From: Dyella jiangningensis | Lineage (GTDB): Bacteria; Pseudomonadota; Gammaproteobacteria; Xanthomonadales; Rhodanobacteraceae | DNA: 64,000 nt | Assembly: GCA_000632805.1 (NCBI GenBank) | Contig: CP007444.1 | Coordinates: 1,302,001-1,366,000 of the forward strand | Direction of reading: 5' to 3' | Shown here: positions 50,027 through 57,261 of the stretch, in pieces | How the letters are laid out: each line of letters begins with the position of its first letter | Position numbering within the stretch: position 1 is the first letter of the stretch | The notes under the pieces: generated by a model | What the model saw: the letters and a program-made list of their open reading frames with translations, nothing else | The model's database searches: none | Told to the model about the DNA's origin: nothing | Program-made: the position numbers and the translations under genes

Positions 50027-50275
50027 TCACCACCGAACCGTGGAGTTCTTGAACATGAAGCCAGAACACACTGCACCAGATACGCGCTTGCCTTGGCTGT
50101 TGGTCGCCGTAAAGGAGGTTGCGTAGAAGTCGTCCTTGCCGCAGGCGAACCAGGCGTGGCCGGTAACTTCAACATCGGAGAAGCCCTGGGCGCTGAGCGC
50201 CCTGCGTGCGTCGTCACCGTTGTAGCAACCCGAAAGAACGGCAGCGACAGCTAGAACTGCGATGATCTTCTTCAT
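50027..50275 (-). CDS. Small phage lipoprotein
   Basis: 82 residues from ATG 50275: Lys-rich start, hydrophobic helix and lipobox LSGC (Cys17), then a soluble domain with paired Cys residues. Prophage lipoproteins in the early region often alter the envelope or exclude other phages; that role is inferred. Confidence 0.6.
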   Translation of the reverse strand: MKKIIAVLAVAAVLSGCYNGDDARRALSAQGFSDVEVTGHAWFACGKDDFYATSFTATNSQGKRVSGAVCSGFMFKNSTVRW

Positions 50276-50469
50276 GCGTTCGACTCCAGTGAAAGGTTGC
50301 CGGCCACCGCGGCGCCAGGGGAAACGCCACCATCCAGGGGTGATGGCTCGGAGGCCGGCAATTGGTTGAGAACCGACGTGATGCGGTAGAGCTGCAGACG
50401 CTTCATCAACTCGCTGCGCATCGCGTCGATCTGCGATTCGGAAAGTTCGGACAAGGCAAGGACGCTCAT
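50272..50469 (-). CDS. Hypothetical phage protein
   Basis: 65 residues from ATG 50469. Contains LSESQIDAMRSELMKRLQ, a short helix. Overlaps both neighbours by 4 bases. No domain recognised. Confidence 0.5.
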   Translation of the reverse strand: MSVLALSELSESQIDAMRSELMKRLQLYRITSVLNQLPASEPSPLDGGVSPGAAVAGNLSLESNA

Positions 50470-50675
50470 GCCGCCCTCCCACCATGCGAGGTGTGATTCC
50501 ACAGATGCGCCCGCGCATTCGTCAGCGCCTGCGACATGGAGATGCCCTTGCACATCGTCTGTATGGCGATGCGCTCGGCACTCGCGATCAGCTCAGGACG
50601 TGCATCCGCTGCCTTGCCGTAGTTGCGGACGTCGCGGCGAAGGCGGAACAGGTCGGAGGGGTAGATGTAGCTCAT
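50466..50675 (-). CDS. Hypothetical phage protein
   Basis: 69 residues from ATG 50675 (MSYIYPSDLFRLRRDV), mostly helical. Overlaps neighbours by 4 bases at both ends, as throughout this operon. Confidence 0.5.
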   Translation of the reverse strand: MSYIYPSDLFRLRRDVRNYGKAADARPELIASAERIAIQTMCKGISMSQALTNARAHLWNHTSHGGRAA

Positions 50676-51028
50676 GCGGCCTCCATCCACCGCTGAAGCG
50701 GCGAGGTGTGGAGCATCGGCGTACGCTTGCGAGCCCACGCGTCGAACTGCGCGGTGAGCGCGTCGCGACGGTCCTCGTACTTCGTCAGCAGCTTGTCGTC
50801 GCTGGGCGTCTTGGACCGGAGCGGCATGCCGTAGTCGAGGAAGAGGGAGACGAGGCCGGTGACGTCCGGGTTCTCATTCGGATCGCACAGGAAGGTCTCG
50901 ACGCAGCCACGGTTGCCGCGCATCTCTTCCAGGGCGTCCAGCTCGGCGGCAGCTCGGTTGTCTGCCTGGTCCTGCACCCGCTGGTACTCGCGGGCGGCTC
51001 GTTCGGCGTAGCAGGGAAGGGCGTTCAT
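50672..51028 (-). CDS. Hypothetical phage protein, first gene of left operon
   Basis: 118 residues (MNALPCYAERAAREYQ), acidic and helical. First gene downstream of the pL-like control region; its start lies 50 bases from the operator palindrome at 51078-51101. Confidence 0.55.
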   Translation of the reverse strand: MNALPCYAERAAREYQRVQDQADNRAAAELDALEEMRGNRGCVETFLCDPNENPDVTGLVSLFLDYGMPLRSKTPSDDKLLTKYEDRRDALTAQFDAWARKRTPMLHTSPLQRWMEAA

Positions 51029-51077
51029 CGCTCACTCCACAGGGCCTGAAGTGGCCCGATGGAGGAAATATAGTCCC

Positions 51078-51101
51078 GGCCTATTATTCAATCAATAGGC
51101 C
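51078..51101. promoter_or_regulatory. Repressor operator candidate (leftward promoter region)
   Basis: Inverted repeat GGCCTATT (51078-51085) / AATAGGCC (51094-51101) around eight bases. The 130-base gap 51029-51158 also has GCCTAA (51104-51109) and GGCCTATG (51146-51153). The same half-site recurs around the cro start, which points to the prophage repressor. Confidence 0.65.
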
Positions 51102-51158
51102 AAGCCTAAATTTGTTCCTATCGAAATCGCATCTTCGATATGTCTGGCCTATGAACGG

Positions 51159-51908
51159 TCAGAAGCGCCTGCGGCGGCGGTGCTCAATCATGGTCCCGAT
51201 GATGCGGCCAGGGCGGTCGGCATCAATAAACAGGGTAGGGAAGTCAGGATTCAGTGGGGCCAGCTCGATCATACGGTTGCCATCGCGATCAAGGCCGCGG
51301 TCGCGGTACTTCTTGAAGGTGGCCTTCTCGGCATCGTCGAGCTTGGCTACTACGAAATCGCCAGGGCGAGGGGCAACGTTTGGGTCTACGATGATTACAT
51401 CCCCCTGCTGGAACTCCGGCTCCATGCTCTGGCCTTGAATCTTGAGAGCAAAGGCGACCCTAGACAGGTGCGCCGCTAGGTCGGGATCAACACCGATGGC
51501 TTCCATGCCGTCTCCTCGCGCATACGGGTCGTTGCTATCCGACCATACGCCGGCCTCAACGTATGAGACCAGCGGTATCTCGCGCATATCGACGGCGCCC
51601 GGGATGACAGATGATTCTGCCATCGGGCTTGCCACTGAAAGCTTTTTAGGTTCCTGGCCGGTAATCAGCCATTCCAGTCGAACGCCGAACTCTGCCGCCA
51701 TCCGTACCAGCTTCGTGCGATCAGGCATGAAATCATCATCAAGCCAACCCTTGGCAGTTGGCTGGGATACGCCGAATCGGTCCTTGAGCCATGCCTGGCG
51801 GCCACGGGGCTTCATCCCAAGGTCGTCCATGCACTCGTTGAGGCGCTGGGCAAAGGTCAGCTTGTCATGGCGTATAGGCATAGCCTTTATTGTATTAGGC
51901 AAATTCAT
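51159..51908 (-). CDS. CI-like repressor (HTH plus S24 peptidase domain)
   Basis: Maintains lysogeny and is cleaved after RecA activation in the family. 249 residues: an N-terminal HTH (FGVSQPTAKGWLDDDF at about 45-60) and a LexA/CI-type domain with Ser161 in GQSMEPEF, a Lys near 199 and a candidate cleavage site Ala119-Gly120. ATG 51908 has GGGG six bases upstream. ATG 51881 is a real alternative because a TACAAT box lies seven bases before it, as in leaderless lambda cI, and it would leave the operator half-sites non-coding. Confidence 0.85.
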   Translation of the reverse strand: MNLPNTIKAMPIRHDKLTFAQRLNECMDDLGMKPRGRQAWLKDRFGVSQPTAKGWLDDDFMPDRTKLVRMAAEFGVRLEWLITGQEPKKLSVASPMAESSVIPGAVDMREIPLVSYVEAGVWSDSNDPYARGDGMEAIGVDPDLAAHLSRVAFALKIQGQSMEPEFQQGDVIIVDPNVAPRPGDFVVAKLDDAEKATFKKYRDRGLDRDGNRMIELAPLNPDFPTLFIDADRPGRIIGTMIEHRRRRRF

Positions 51909-51948
51909 AGGCTGCCCCTTGCAATGAAAGATTGGCTGGGCCTATGCT
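51874..51948. promoter_or_regulatory. CI/Cro operator and promoter region
   Basis: Half-sites ATAGGC (51874), ATAGCC (51880), TTAGGC (51895), ATAGGC (51907) and GCCTAT (51940) cluster between the repressor and cro. A -35 TTGCAA (51919-51924) and -10 TATGCT (51943-51948) with an 18-base spacer face cro; the predicted start falls at the cro ATG, so that message may be leaderless. Confidence 0.55.
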
Positions 51949-51954
51949 TTCGCC

Positions 51955-52176
51955 ATGACTACCGAAACCGCGATCCAGAGGGCCGTCCGTCTTGCAGGCG
52001 GACAACGTCGACTCGCCATAGCGCTCGGCATCAAGCAGCCATCGGTTGCCGAATGGCTGAAGCGTGGAAAGGTGCCCGCCACCCGTGCCGCGAGCGTATC
52101 GGCAATTACCGGCATCTCCTGTAAGGAGCTGCGCCCCGACGTCTTTGGTGAGCCCAGCAAGAAGAGGGCGGCGTGA
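51955..52176 (+). CDS. Cro/YdaS-like regulator
   Basis: 73-residue HTH protein (GGQRRLAIALGIKQPSVAEW at about 15-34, then RAASVSAITGISCKELRPDVF) typical of Cro/YdaS antirepressor-side proteins. Divergent from the CI-like gene. No ribosome site precedes the ATG and a -10 box ends six bases upstream. Confidence 0.8.
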   Translation: MTTETAIQRAVRLAGGQRRLAIALGIKQPSVAEWLKRGKVPATRAASVSAITGISCKELRPDVFGEPSKKRAA

Positions 52177-52217
52177 GATGGATATGAATCTCATTGCGGA
52201 CACGTATTTGGCGAGTC

Positions 52218-52475
52218 TCAGCGAGGTTCCGAAGATCTGTCGATCGCTTGAGACATCCACGAAAGCGAGTCGAGAAAAGCCTGCTTGTAGTCGGCCAGTT
52301 GAAATAGCGGATTCGATTCTTGCTCCTCGATCCATTGCGCTTTGGATTGGCTCCAAATGGCGCGCAGCACTTCGGGCTCTTGGTGTGTCGCGATGAGCGC
52401 TGCAAGCAGCTTTTTGTGTGCCATCAGTTCGGCAGCCTGCATAAGCAGGATTCGCGATGGATCGCCATCGTTCAT
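52218..52475 (-). CDS. Minus-strand hypothetical protein inside the rightward operon (moron-like)
   Basis: 85 residues from ATG 52475 with AGGGG six bases upstream. It is Leu/Ala/Trp-containing and helical (LMQAAELMAHKKLLAALI; LRAIWSQSKAQWIEEQ). It points against the surrounding early genes and has its own upstream palindrome, the arrangement of an independently expressed prophage cargo gene. The plus-strand frame over it (52178-52396) looks less protein-like. No known family recognised. Confidence 0.6.
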   Translation of the reverse strand: MNDGDPSRILLMQAAELMAHKKLLAALIATHQEPEVLRAIWSQSKAQWIEEQESNPLFQLADYKQAFLDSLSWMSQAIDRSSEPR

Positions 52476-52477
52476 GG

Positions 52478-52531
52478 ACTTCCCCTTGCTGGTAGGTGAA
52501 TCGGCAAAGAGAGCCTATCACCTGGGGAAGT
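52478..52531 (-). promoter_or_regulatory. Inverted repeat upstream of the minus-strand gene
   Basis: ACTTCCCC (52478-52485) pairs with GGGGAAGT (52524-52531), and AGGTGA (52494-52499) with TCACCT (52518-52523), leaving an eight-base bulge. A GCCTAT half-site (52513-52518) lies within. It overlaps the leader of the 52218-52475 gene. Confidence 0.4.
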
Positions 52532-52591
52532 TCGCCTAGCACCACCGCTCCACCCATACCCACTGCCAAGTGATTCTCCAAAGGATTGTTT

Positions 52592-52789
52592 ATGTATCTG
52601 GACCCACGCTATCGCCGAGGACGCGAACCGCTTTACCTCAACGATTTCGAGATTGAAGACGGCTCTCTTGCTGCTCGCCTTATCGGAATGGAATGGGGCG
52701 AGCTCAAACGAGAGCTGATCAATCAGGGTGTGCGTCGCCTGCTGCGTGAACGCGGTCAGCAGATTAGTGCGGAGCCACATGGACTCTAA
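52592..52789 (+). CDS. Hypothetical phage protein
   Basis: 65 residues (MYLDPRYRRGREPLYLND), charged and helical, from ATG 52592 with AAAGGA six bases upstream. Its position after cro is that of a replication or early regulatory gene. No domain recognised. Confidence 0.55.
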   Translation: MYLDPRYRRGREPLYLNDFEIEDGSLAARLIGMEWGELKRELINQGVRRLLRERGQQISAEPHGL

Positions 52790-53012
52790 AGCGCCGAAAC
52801 CGGCGCTTTTCGAGGCCCCTTTAAAAGTCGATTCAGTTGGAAGTGATGATGCATTCGGCCGCCTGGTCGCATGTGCCGCATTGGAAGGGTTGTCGATCGA
52901 GGCAACCGCAGAGAAGGCCGCCGTGACGGAGCTGGCGGCCATCACTGGCCTGACCTATGAGGACTCTCTCGAACTTTTGAGGGGCCTCAAAAAACGTCCT
53001 TCGCAGGACTGA
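52779..53012 (+). CDS. Hypothetical phage protein
   Basis: 77 residues (MDSKAPKPALFEAPLK...), acidic N-terminus and a helical C-terminus with GLTYEDSLELLRGLKKR. GGAG before ATG 52779; overlaps the previous gene by 11 bases. No family recognised. Confidence 0.5.
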   Translation: MDSKAPKPALFEAPLKVDSVGSDDAFGRLVACAALEGLSIEATAEKAAVTELAAITGLTYEDSLELLRGLKKRPSQD

Positions 53013-53098
53013 AACGCCGGCTTCAAACGGCCTCGTTTCCCAGCTCCATCCAGCGTTCCACGTTCGACCATTAGCTCACCACGAGCACGAGAACACCA

Positions 53099-53257
53099 AT
53101 GCACACCGTCATCGACTTCCGCATCCAGGACATGACCAAGCACGACGACCGCGTCTTGCCGGATGGCTCCATCCGTGTCGATGACCACGAATTGCTCGAC
53201 CTGAAGATGCGGCTGATGCAGCGCGAACTCGACGCGTCCACCCAGGAGGCAGCATGA
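53099..53257 (+). CDS. Small hypothetical phage protein
   Basis: 52 residues (MHTVIDFRIQDMTKH; DDHELLDLKMRLMQRELD), with high third-position GC and a stop that overlaps the next start by 4 bases, which supports coding. No domain recognised. Confidence 0.55.
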   Translation: MHTVIDFRIQDMTKHDDRVLPDGSIRVDDHELLDLKMRLMQRELDASTQEAA

Positions 53258-53616
53258 CCACCATCCGCCAAGAAACCCACTGGGATCGTGATTGCCGCCT
53301 GCGCCTGATCGAGACGCCGGCATCGCGCGCAACCGACCCGAGCACATCGGCCGACGCTGAGGCAGAGATCAACGCCACCGGCCTGCGCGCCTTCCAGCAG
53401 TCGCAGACGACCAGTGCAGTGCGCCGCTATCCCGGCTGCACGATGGCCGAGCTTGCGCAGAAGACTGGCCTAGATCGCTACATGCTCGGCCGCCGCATCA
53501 GCGAGTGCGAAACCGCGGGAGTCGTTTTCCGGGGCCTCAAAAGGCGTTGTTCGGTCACTGGTCGGATGGCGGAGCCGTGGTTCGCGGTGGATCCGGAGCA
53601 GAAGGTGGCTGCGTGA
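53254..53616 (+). CDS. Winged-helix-like phage protein
   Basis: 120 residues. The C-terminal half (AVRRYPGCTMAELAQKTGLD; RRISECETAGVVFRGLKR) reads as a winged-helix DNA-binding domain. Overlaps the previous gene (ATGA) and the next by one base. Probably an early regulator or replication-linked factor; inferred. Confidence 0.6.
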   Translation: MTTIRQETHWDRDCRLRLIETPASRATDPSTSADAEAEINATGLRAFQQSQTTSAVRRYPGCTMAELAQKTGLDRYMLGRRISECETAGVVFRGLKRRCSVTGRMAEPWFAVDPEQKVAA

Positions 53617-54086
53617 TGACGAAGGTATTCAAGGCCAAAGACCCCTTGCGCCTTTGGTTGCAGCAGACGCATGCACCGATTTGCTGCTGCGATCACTGCT
53701 TCGAAATTCAGACCAAGGGTTCGTCATCGCCCATCGAGACAATGATGGAGAACGCCATAGCGTTCGCACGAAAGAACAGCTATGACGATGCGCGATGGGA
53801 GTTCCATCGCGAATGGCCGGTGCACGAATACCAGGCAGATTTTGTTCTTCTGGCCCCGGCATTCATGATCGTCATCGAGTGTGATGGTCATGACTATCAC
53901 GAGCGCACCAAGGAGCAAGCCGCGCACGATCGGAAGAGGGATCGCGCTATGACGGTGTCTGGTATCACTGTGCTGCGTTACACGGGCTCGGAGATCTGGC
54001 GCAATCCATTTGCGTGCGCAGAGCAGGTCATCAGCCTAGCGCTATCTATGCAGGTTCAGCACGATCTGCAGGCGACTCGCCCATGA
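53616..54086 (+). CDS. DUF559 domain endonuclease-like protein
   Basis: 156 residues with SPIETMMENAIAF, YQADFVLLAPAFMIVIECDG and ERTKEQAAHDRKRDRAM, ending GITVLRYTGSEIWRNPF. This is the DUF559/Vsr-like PD-(D/E)XK fold; Asp in QADF and Glu in IECDG would bind metal. The N-terminal CCCDHC may be a zinc knuckle. Substrate unknown; possibly a nicking or repair nuclease. Confidence 0.7.
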   Translation: MTKVFKAKDPLRLWLQQTHAPICCCDHCFEIQTKGSSSPIETMMENAIAFARKNSYDDARWEFHREWPVHEYQADFVLLAPAFMIVIECDGHDYHERTKEQAAHDRKRDRAMTVSGITVLRYTGSEIWRNPFACAEQVISLALSMQVQHDLQATRP

Positions 54087-54952
54087 GTCGCGCCCGTAAC
54101 ATTAAGCCCGGCTTCTTCAAAAACGATCTTCTGGCCGAGTGTCATCCGCTGGCACGGATCCTGTTTGCTGGCCTGTGGTGCGAGGCCGATAGGGAAGGGC
54201 GCCTGGAAGATAGGCCGAAGCGTCTAAAGGCAGAGTGCCTACCCTATGACGACTGTGACGTCGACGTCCTTCTCGCCGACCTTGCGAAGCGCGGCTTCAT
54301 CCAGCGCTACGAGGCGGATGGCGTCGCTTACATCGCTATTGTCGAGTTCCTGAAGCACCAGAACCCCCATGTACGTGAAATGCCGAGTGTCATCCCGGCC
54401 CCGCCCAATGCAAAGCACAACCTAGGCACTGCCAAGGCACAACCTAGGCAGTGCTCGGAACTGGATGAGCATGGAACTGGCCCGGCTCTTTCCCCTTCCC
54501 CTCATTCCTCATCCCCTTCCCAGACGCCTCCGGCGTCCGCGCGAGCGAGCACGAGCACGCCCGAGGATGGGCAGCTTCCTCATGAGATTGATCCTGAGCG
54601 CTGGGCTTCGTACCGGGATCAGCTCGCCGACGATGGGAAGCTTTCGATCAGCCGCATCAAGACCGCGATGTTGCAGTTGCACAAGGTCGTCAAGGCCGGT
54701 CATGACGGCAATGCAGTGCTGACTGCTGCCGTGATGCGCGGACTGCGCGACCTGGAGGACACGGCCAACCGCTTGGCGAAGGAGGGTAGTCAACCCAACG
54801 CCGCCCGCGCTGGCCCCACCCAGGGCCACGGCAAGACTGTCACTGCTGTACTCGCACTCGAAGAGGTGAAACGTGGATTGGATAACTCGGGAACTGGCTA
54901 CGGGCCTACAGCAGCTGATCTGCCTAGGCTTGGAGCGTCAGCCAGCCGCTGA
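54083..54952 (+). CDS. Phage replication protein (initiator-like)
   Basis: 289 residues. The N-terminal domain (IKPGFFKNDLLAECHPLARI; GLWCEADREGRLEDRPKRLK; IVEFLKHQNPHVRE) matches phage replisome-organiser or DnaD-like winged-helix proteins. A Ser/Pro-rich linker (about 130-175) leads to a helical C-terminal domain. Position between regulators and the helicase fits initiation. Final 25 residues overlap the next gene in another frame. Confidence 0.65.
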   Translation: MSRARNIKPGFFKNDLLAECHPLARILFAGLWCEADREGRLEDRPKRLKAECLPYDDCDVDVLLADLAKRGFIQRYEADGVAYIAIVEFLKHQNPHVREMPSVIPAPPNAKHNLGTAKAQPRQCSELDEHGTGPALSPSPHSSSPSQTPPASARASTSTPEDGQLPHEIDPERWASYRDQLADDGKLSISRIKTAMLQLHKVVKAGHDGNAVLTAAVMRGLRDLEDTANRLAKEGSQPNAARAGPTQGHGKTVTAVLALEEVKRGLDNSGTGYGPTAADLPRLGASASR

Positions 54953-55235
54953 GCTGATCAAAGGCACGCTGGCGATGTGGGGGCGCGTGATCACGAACGG
55001 CCGCGCCTTCGACGAGCAGCGCGATACGCCGCGCTTCCGTGCCGCGTTCCTGACGCTGGGCGCGCGCCGCACCTGGCCGGCGCCGCAGGACTTCATCGAC
55101 GCATTGCCTCGAATCGAGAAGGAGCGGACTCCGCTCCGCCTGATGTCGGACGAACAGCGCGAGCGTAATCGGAGGCGCATTAACGGCCTGATCGACAAGC
55201 TCAACTTCGGAGGCGGCAATGACACCGCTGCGTGA
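54873..55235 (+). CDS. Phage replication-associated protein (small, helical)
   Basis: 120 residues from GTG 54873 with AGAGG upstream. Helical: LQQLICLGLERQPAAELIKG, then DTPRFRAAFLTLGARRTWPAP and IDALPRIEKERTPLRLMS, a pattern of lambda P or helicase-loader-adjacent proteins. Overlaps the previous gene by 80 bases and the next by 17. Confidence 0.6.
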   Translation: MDWITRELATGLQQLICLGLERQPAAELIKGTLAMWGRVITNGRAFDEQRDTPRFRAAFLTLGARRTWPAPQDFIDALPRIEKERTPLRLMSDEQRERNRRRINGLIDKLNFGGGNDTAA

Positions 55236-55419
55236 TCGCATCCTCGGAGCCCTGGCGTTGCAGCCGATGACCATTGCCGACTTGGCTGTAGCGCTGTGGC
55301 TTGCGACCAGTACGGTCCGGCATTCCATCACCGGACTGCATGAGTCTGGCGACGTCATGTGCGCCGGCACGATCCATAGGAAGAACGGCGCTCCGCGCAA
55401 GCTTTGGAGGCTCGCATGA
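55219..55419 (+). CDS. Small winged-helix phage protein
   Basis: 66 residues (MTPLRDRILGALALQPMTIADLAVAL in part; STVRHSITGLHESGDVM) forming a MarR/GntR-like winged helix with the wing RKNGAPRKLWRL. GGAGG just before the ATG. Paralogous in design to the protein at 58133. Confidence 0.65.
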   Translation: MTPLRDRILGALALQPMTIADLAVALWLATSTVRHSITGLHESGDVMCAGTIHRKNGAPRKLWRLA

Positions 55420-55655
55420 CCCGCTGCCACCACTGCCGTTGCCGCCTGACCCAGGACGAGGTCATGTACTACGGCCACTCGTGCAACAGCTGCGAGGGGT
55501 GGCTGATGCGGAGGTGGGATGACCTGGAGTCGGGCCGTCGCTCGATGCCTATCCCACCGCGCGTGCTCGGCAATGTCCTCTTCTGCATCATCGCCGCCTG
55601 CATCTTCGTGGCCTTCATGGACTGCATGTGGCGGTCGGTTGGGGGTGGGCGGTGA
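55416..55655 (+). CDS. Small zinc-ribbon membrane phage protein
   Basis: 79 residues from ATG 55416: zinc-ribbon-like Cys pairs CHHC and CNSC, then one membrane helix (VLFCIIAACIFVAFMDCM). Overlaps the previous stop by 4 bases. Function unknown. Confidence 0.55.
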   Translation: MTRCHHCRCRLTQDEVMYYGHSCNSCEGWLMRRWDDLESGRRSMPIPPRVLGNVLFCIIAACIFVAFMDCMWRSVGGGR

Positions 55656-55876
55656 TGGTTCGCAAGGGAACCATTTTCGAGTCTCGGCCTGACGGCGAGT
55701 ACGCCCTATGCAAGCCATGCCATCGGCAAGGCTACGGGCAAGACAGCTGGCATCCGGCTACTGCTGAGTTCTGGCCCATAGAGCACGCCAAAGTGCTGTT
55801 TTACCGATGCCGCGCCTGCATGGCTGATGCCATTCACTGCGGCCAGCGCCATCGCCGAATGGAGCAAGCCGCATGA
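55655..55876 (+). CDS. Small Cys-rich phage protein
   Basis: 73 residues from ATG 55655 with CKPC and CRAC pairs and several His, a likely zinc-binding fold. Overlaps both neighbours. The longer frame from 55628 lies inside the preceding gene. Confidence 0.55.
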   Translation: MVRKGTIFESRPDGEYALCKPCHRQGYGQDSWHPATAEFWPIEHAKVLFYRCRACMADAIHCGQRHRRMEQAA

Positions 55877-57261
55877 GCTATAGCGACTTCATCGCGGGCA
55901 AGCTACAACATGCGCTGCCCACAGGCCTTTCCTATGATCCCCGACTCGACGCCTACGATCTGCTCCCGCATCAGCATGACCTAGTGCGTTGGTCGCTTCG
56001 ACGTGGCCGTTGCGCCATCTTCGCGGACACCGGCCTCGGCAAAACCCGCATGCAGCTGGCCTGGGCTGACCAGGTACACCGCGTGACTGGCTTTGACGTG
56101 CTGATCCTGGCCCCACTGGCGGTCGCGGCGCAGACGGTCGAGGAAGGGAAGGCCATTGGCGTCACCGTCCACCCTTGCCGCGAGAGGGACGATGCGAGAC
56201 CGGGCATCAACATCACCAACTACGACCGGCTACACAAGTTCGAGCCGGCCGCGTTCGGCGCGGTGGTGTTGGACGAATCCTCTTGCATCAAGCATAGCGA
56301 CACCAAGACCCTGGCGGCGCTCCTGCAGGCCTTTGCCTCCACGCCTTTCAAGCTTTGCGCCACAGCGACACCAGCGCCAAACGACTGGACCGAGCTGGGC
56401 ACGCATGCGGAGTTCCTCGGCATTTGTTCGCGCGCCGAGATGCTAGCCGAATACTTCGTGCACGACGGCGGCGAAACCCAGGTCTGGCGCTTGAAAGGCC
56501 ATGCCCGCGAGCAGTTCTGGCGCTGGGTAGCCAGCTGGGGCGCCATGGTGCGCCGGCCGTCCGATCTGGGCCACGATGATAGCGCCTATCTGCTGCCGCC
56601 GCTGCATATCCACGAGCACCTCATCGAGACGCAGGCCGAAGCCACCGGGATGCTGTTTGCGCTGGAAGCCTCGACCCTGAGCGAGCGCCGCGCGGCCCGT
56701 AAGGGCAGCCTGGCGGATCGTGTGGCTGCCTGTGCCGCCATGGTCAATGCCACGGAAGGTCCGGCCATCGTGTGGTGCGACCTTAACGACGAGTCCAAGG
56801 CCCTGGTGAAGGCCATCGATGGCGCACTGGAAATCACGGGTGCCGACGACGTTGACGTGAAAGAGGCCCGCTTGGACACGTTCAAGCATGCGCCAAACCA
56901 GCGCCTGATCAGTAAGCCATCCATCTGCGGCTTCGGCCTCAACTGGCAGCACTGCGCCACCATGGCCTTTGTCGGCGTGACTGACAGCTACGAGGCCTAT
57001 TACCAAGCCGTGCGTCGCATCTGGCGCTTCGGCCAAACCCAGCCCTGCCACGTTCATATTTATGCCAGCCATCTCGAGGGTGCTGTGGTGGCGAACTTGA
57101 AGCGCAAGGAAGCTGCCGCGCTGTCGATGGCCGATCAGTTATCCACCGCGACCCGTGATGCCGTGCGCGCAGAAGTGACCGGCGTCACCCGACAGACCAA
57201 CTCCTATCTGCCACGCCAGCGCATCACTGTGCCGCACTGGCTCACCTCGGAGATCGCATGA
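55873..57261 (+). CDS. SNF2-like DEAD/DEAH helicase
   Basis: 462 residues. Walker A DTGLGKT (52-58), motif II with LDESS rather than DEAH, motif III ATATPAPND, and a second RecA lobe with QAVRRIWRFGQ as motif VI. Domain order is SF2/SNF2-like; the DESS variant is common in phage SNF2-family helicases. Lies next to a DNA methyltransferase, so it may act in replication or in a modification-linked function. Confidence 0.8.
   Translation: MSYSDFIAGKLQHALPTGLSYDPRLDAYDLLPHQHDLVRWSLRRGRCAIFADTGLGKTRMQLAWADQVHRVTGFDVLILAPLAVAAQTVEEGKAIGVTVHPCRERDDARPGINITNYDRLHKFEPAAFGAVVLDESSCIKHSDTKTLAALLQAFASTPFKLCATATPAPNDWTELGTHAEFLGICSRAEMLAEYFVHDGGETQVWRLKGHAREQFWRWVASWGAMVRRPSDLGHDDSAYLLPPLHIHEHLIETQAEATGMLFALEASTLSERRAARKGSLADRVAACAAMVNATEGPAIVWCDLNDESKALVKAIDGALEITGADDVDVKEARLDTFKHAPNQRLISKPSICGFGLNWQHCATMAFVGVTDSYEAYYQAVRRIWRFGQTQPCHVHIYASHLEGAVVANLKRKEAAALSMADQLSTATRDAVRAEVTGVTRQTNSYLPRQRITVPHWLTSEIA

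Noticed and set aside
52178..52396. 72-codon plus-strand frame starting right after cro
   Set aside because: The first 15 residues look plausible but the rest is low-quality; the minus-strand frame over it is more protein-like and has a strong ribosome site. Kept only as an alternative.
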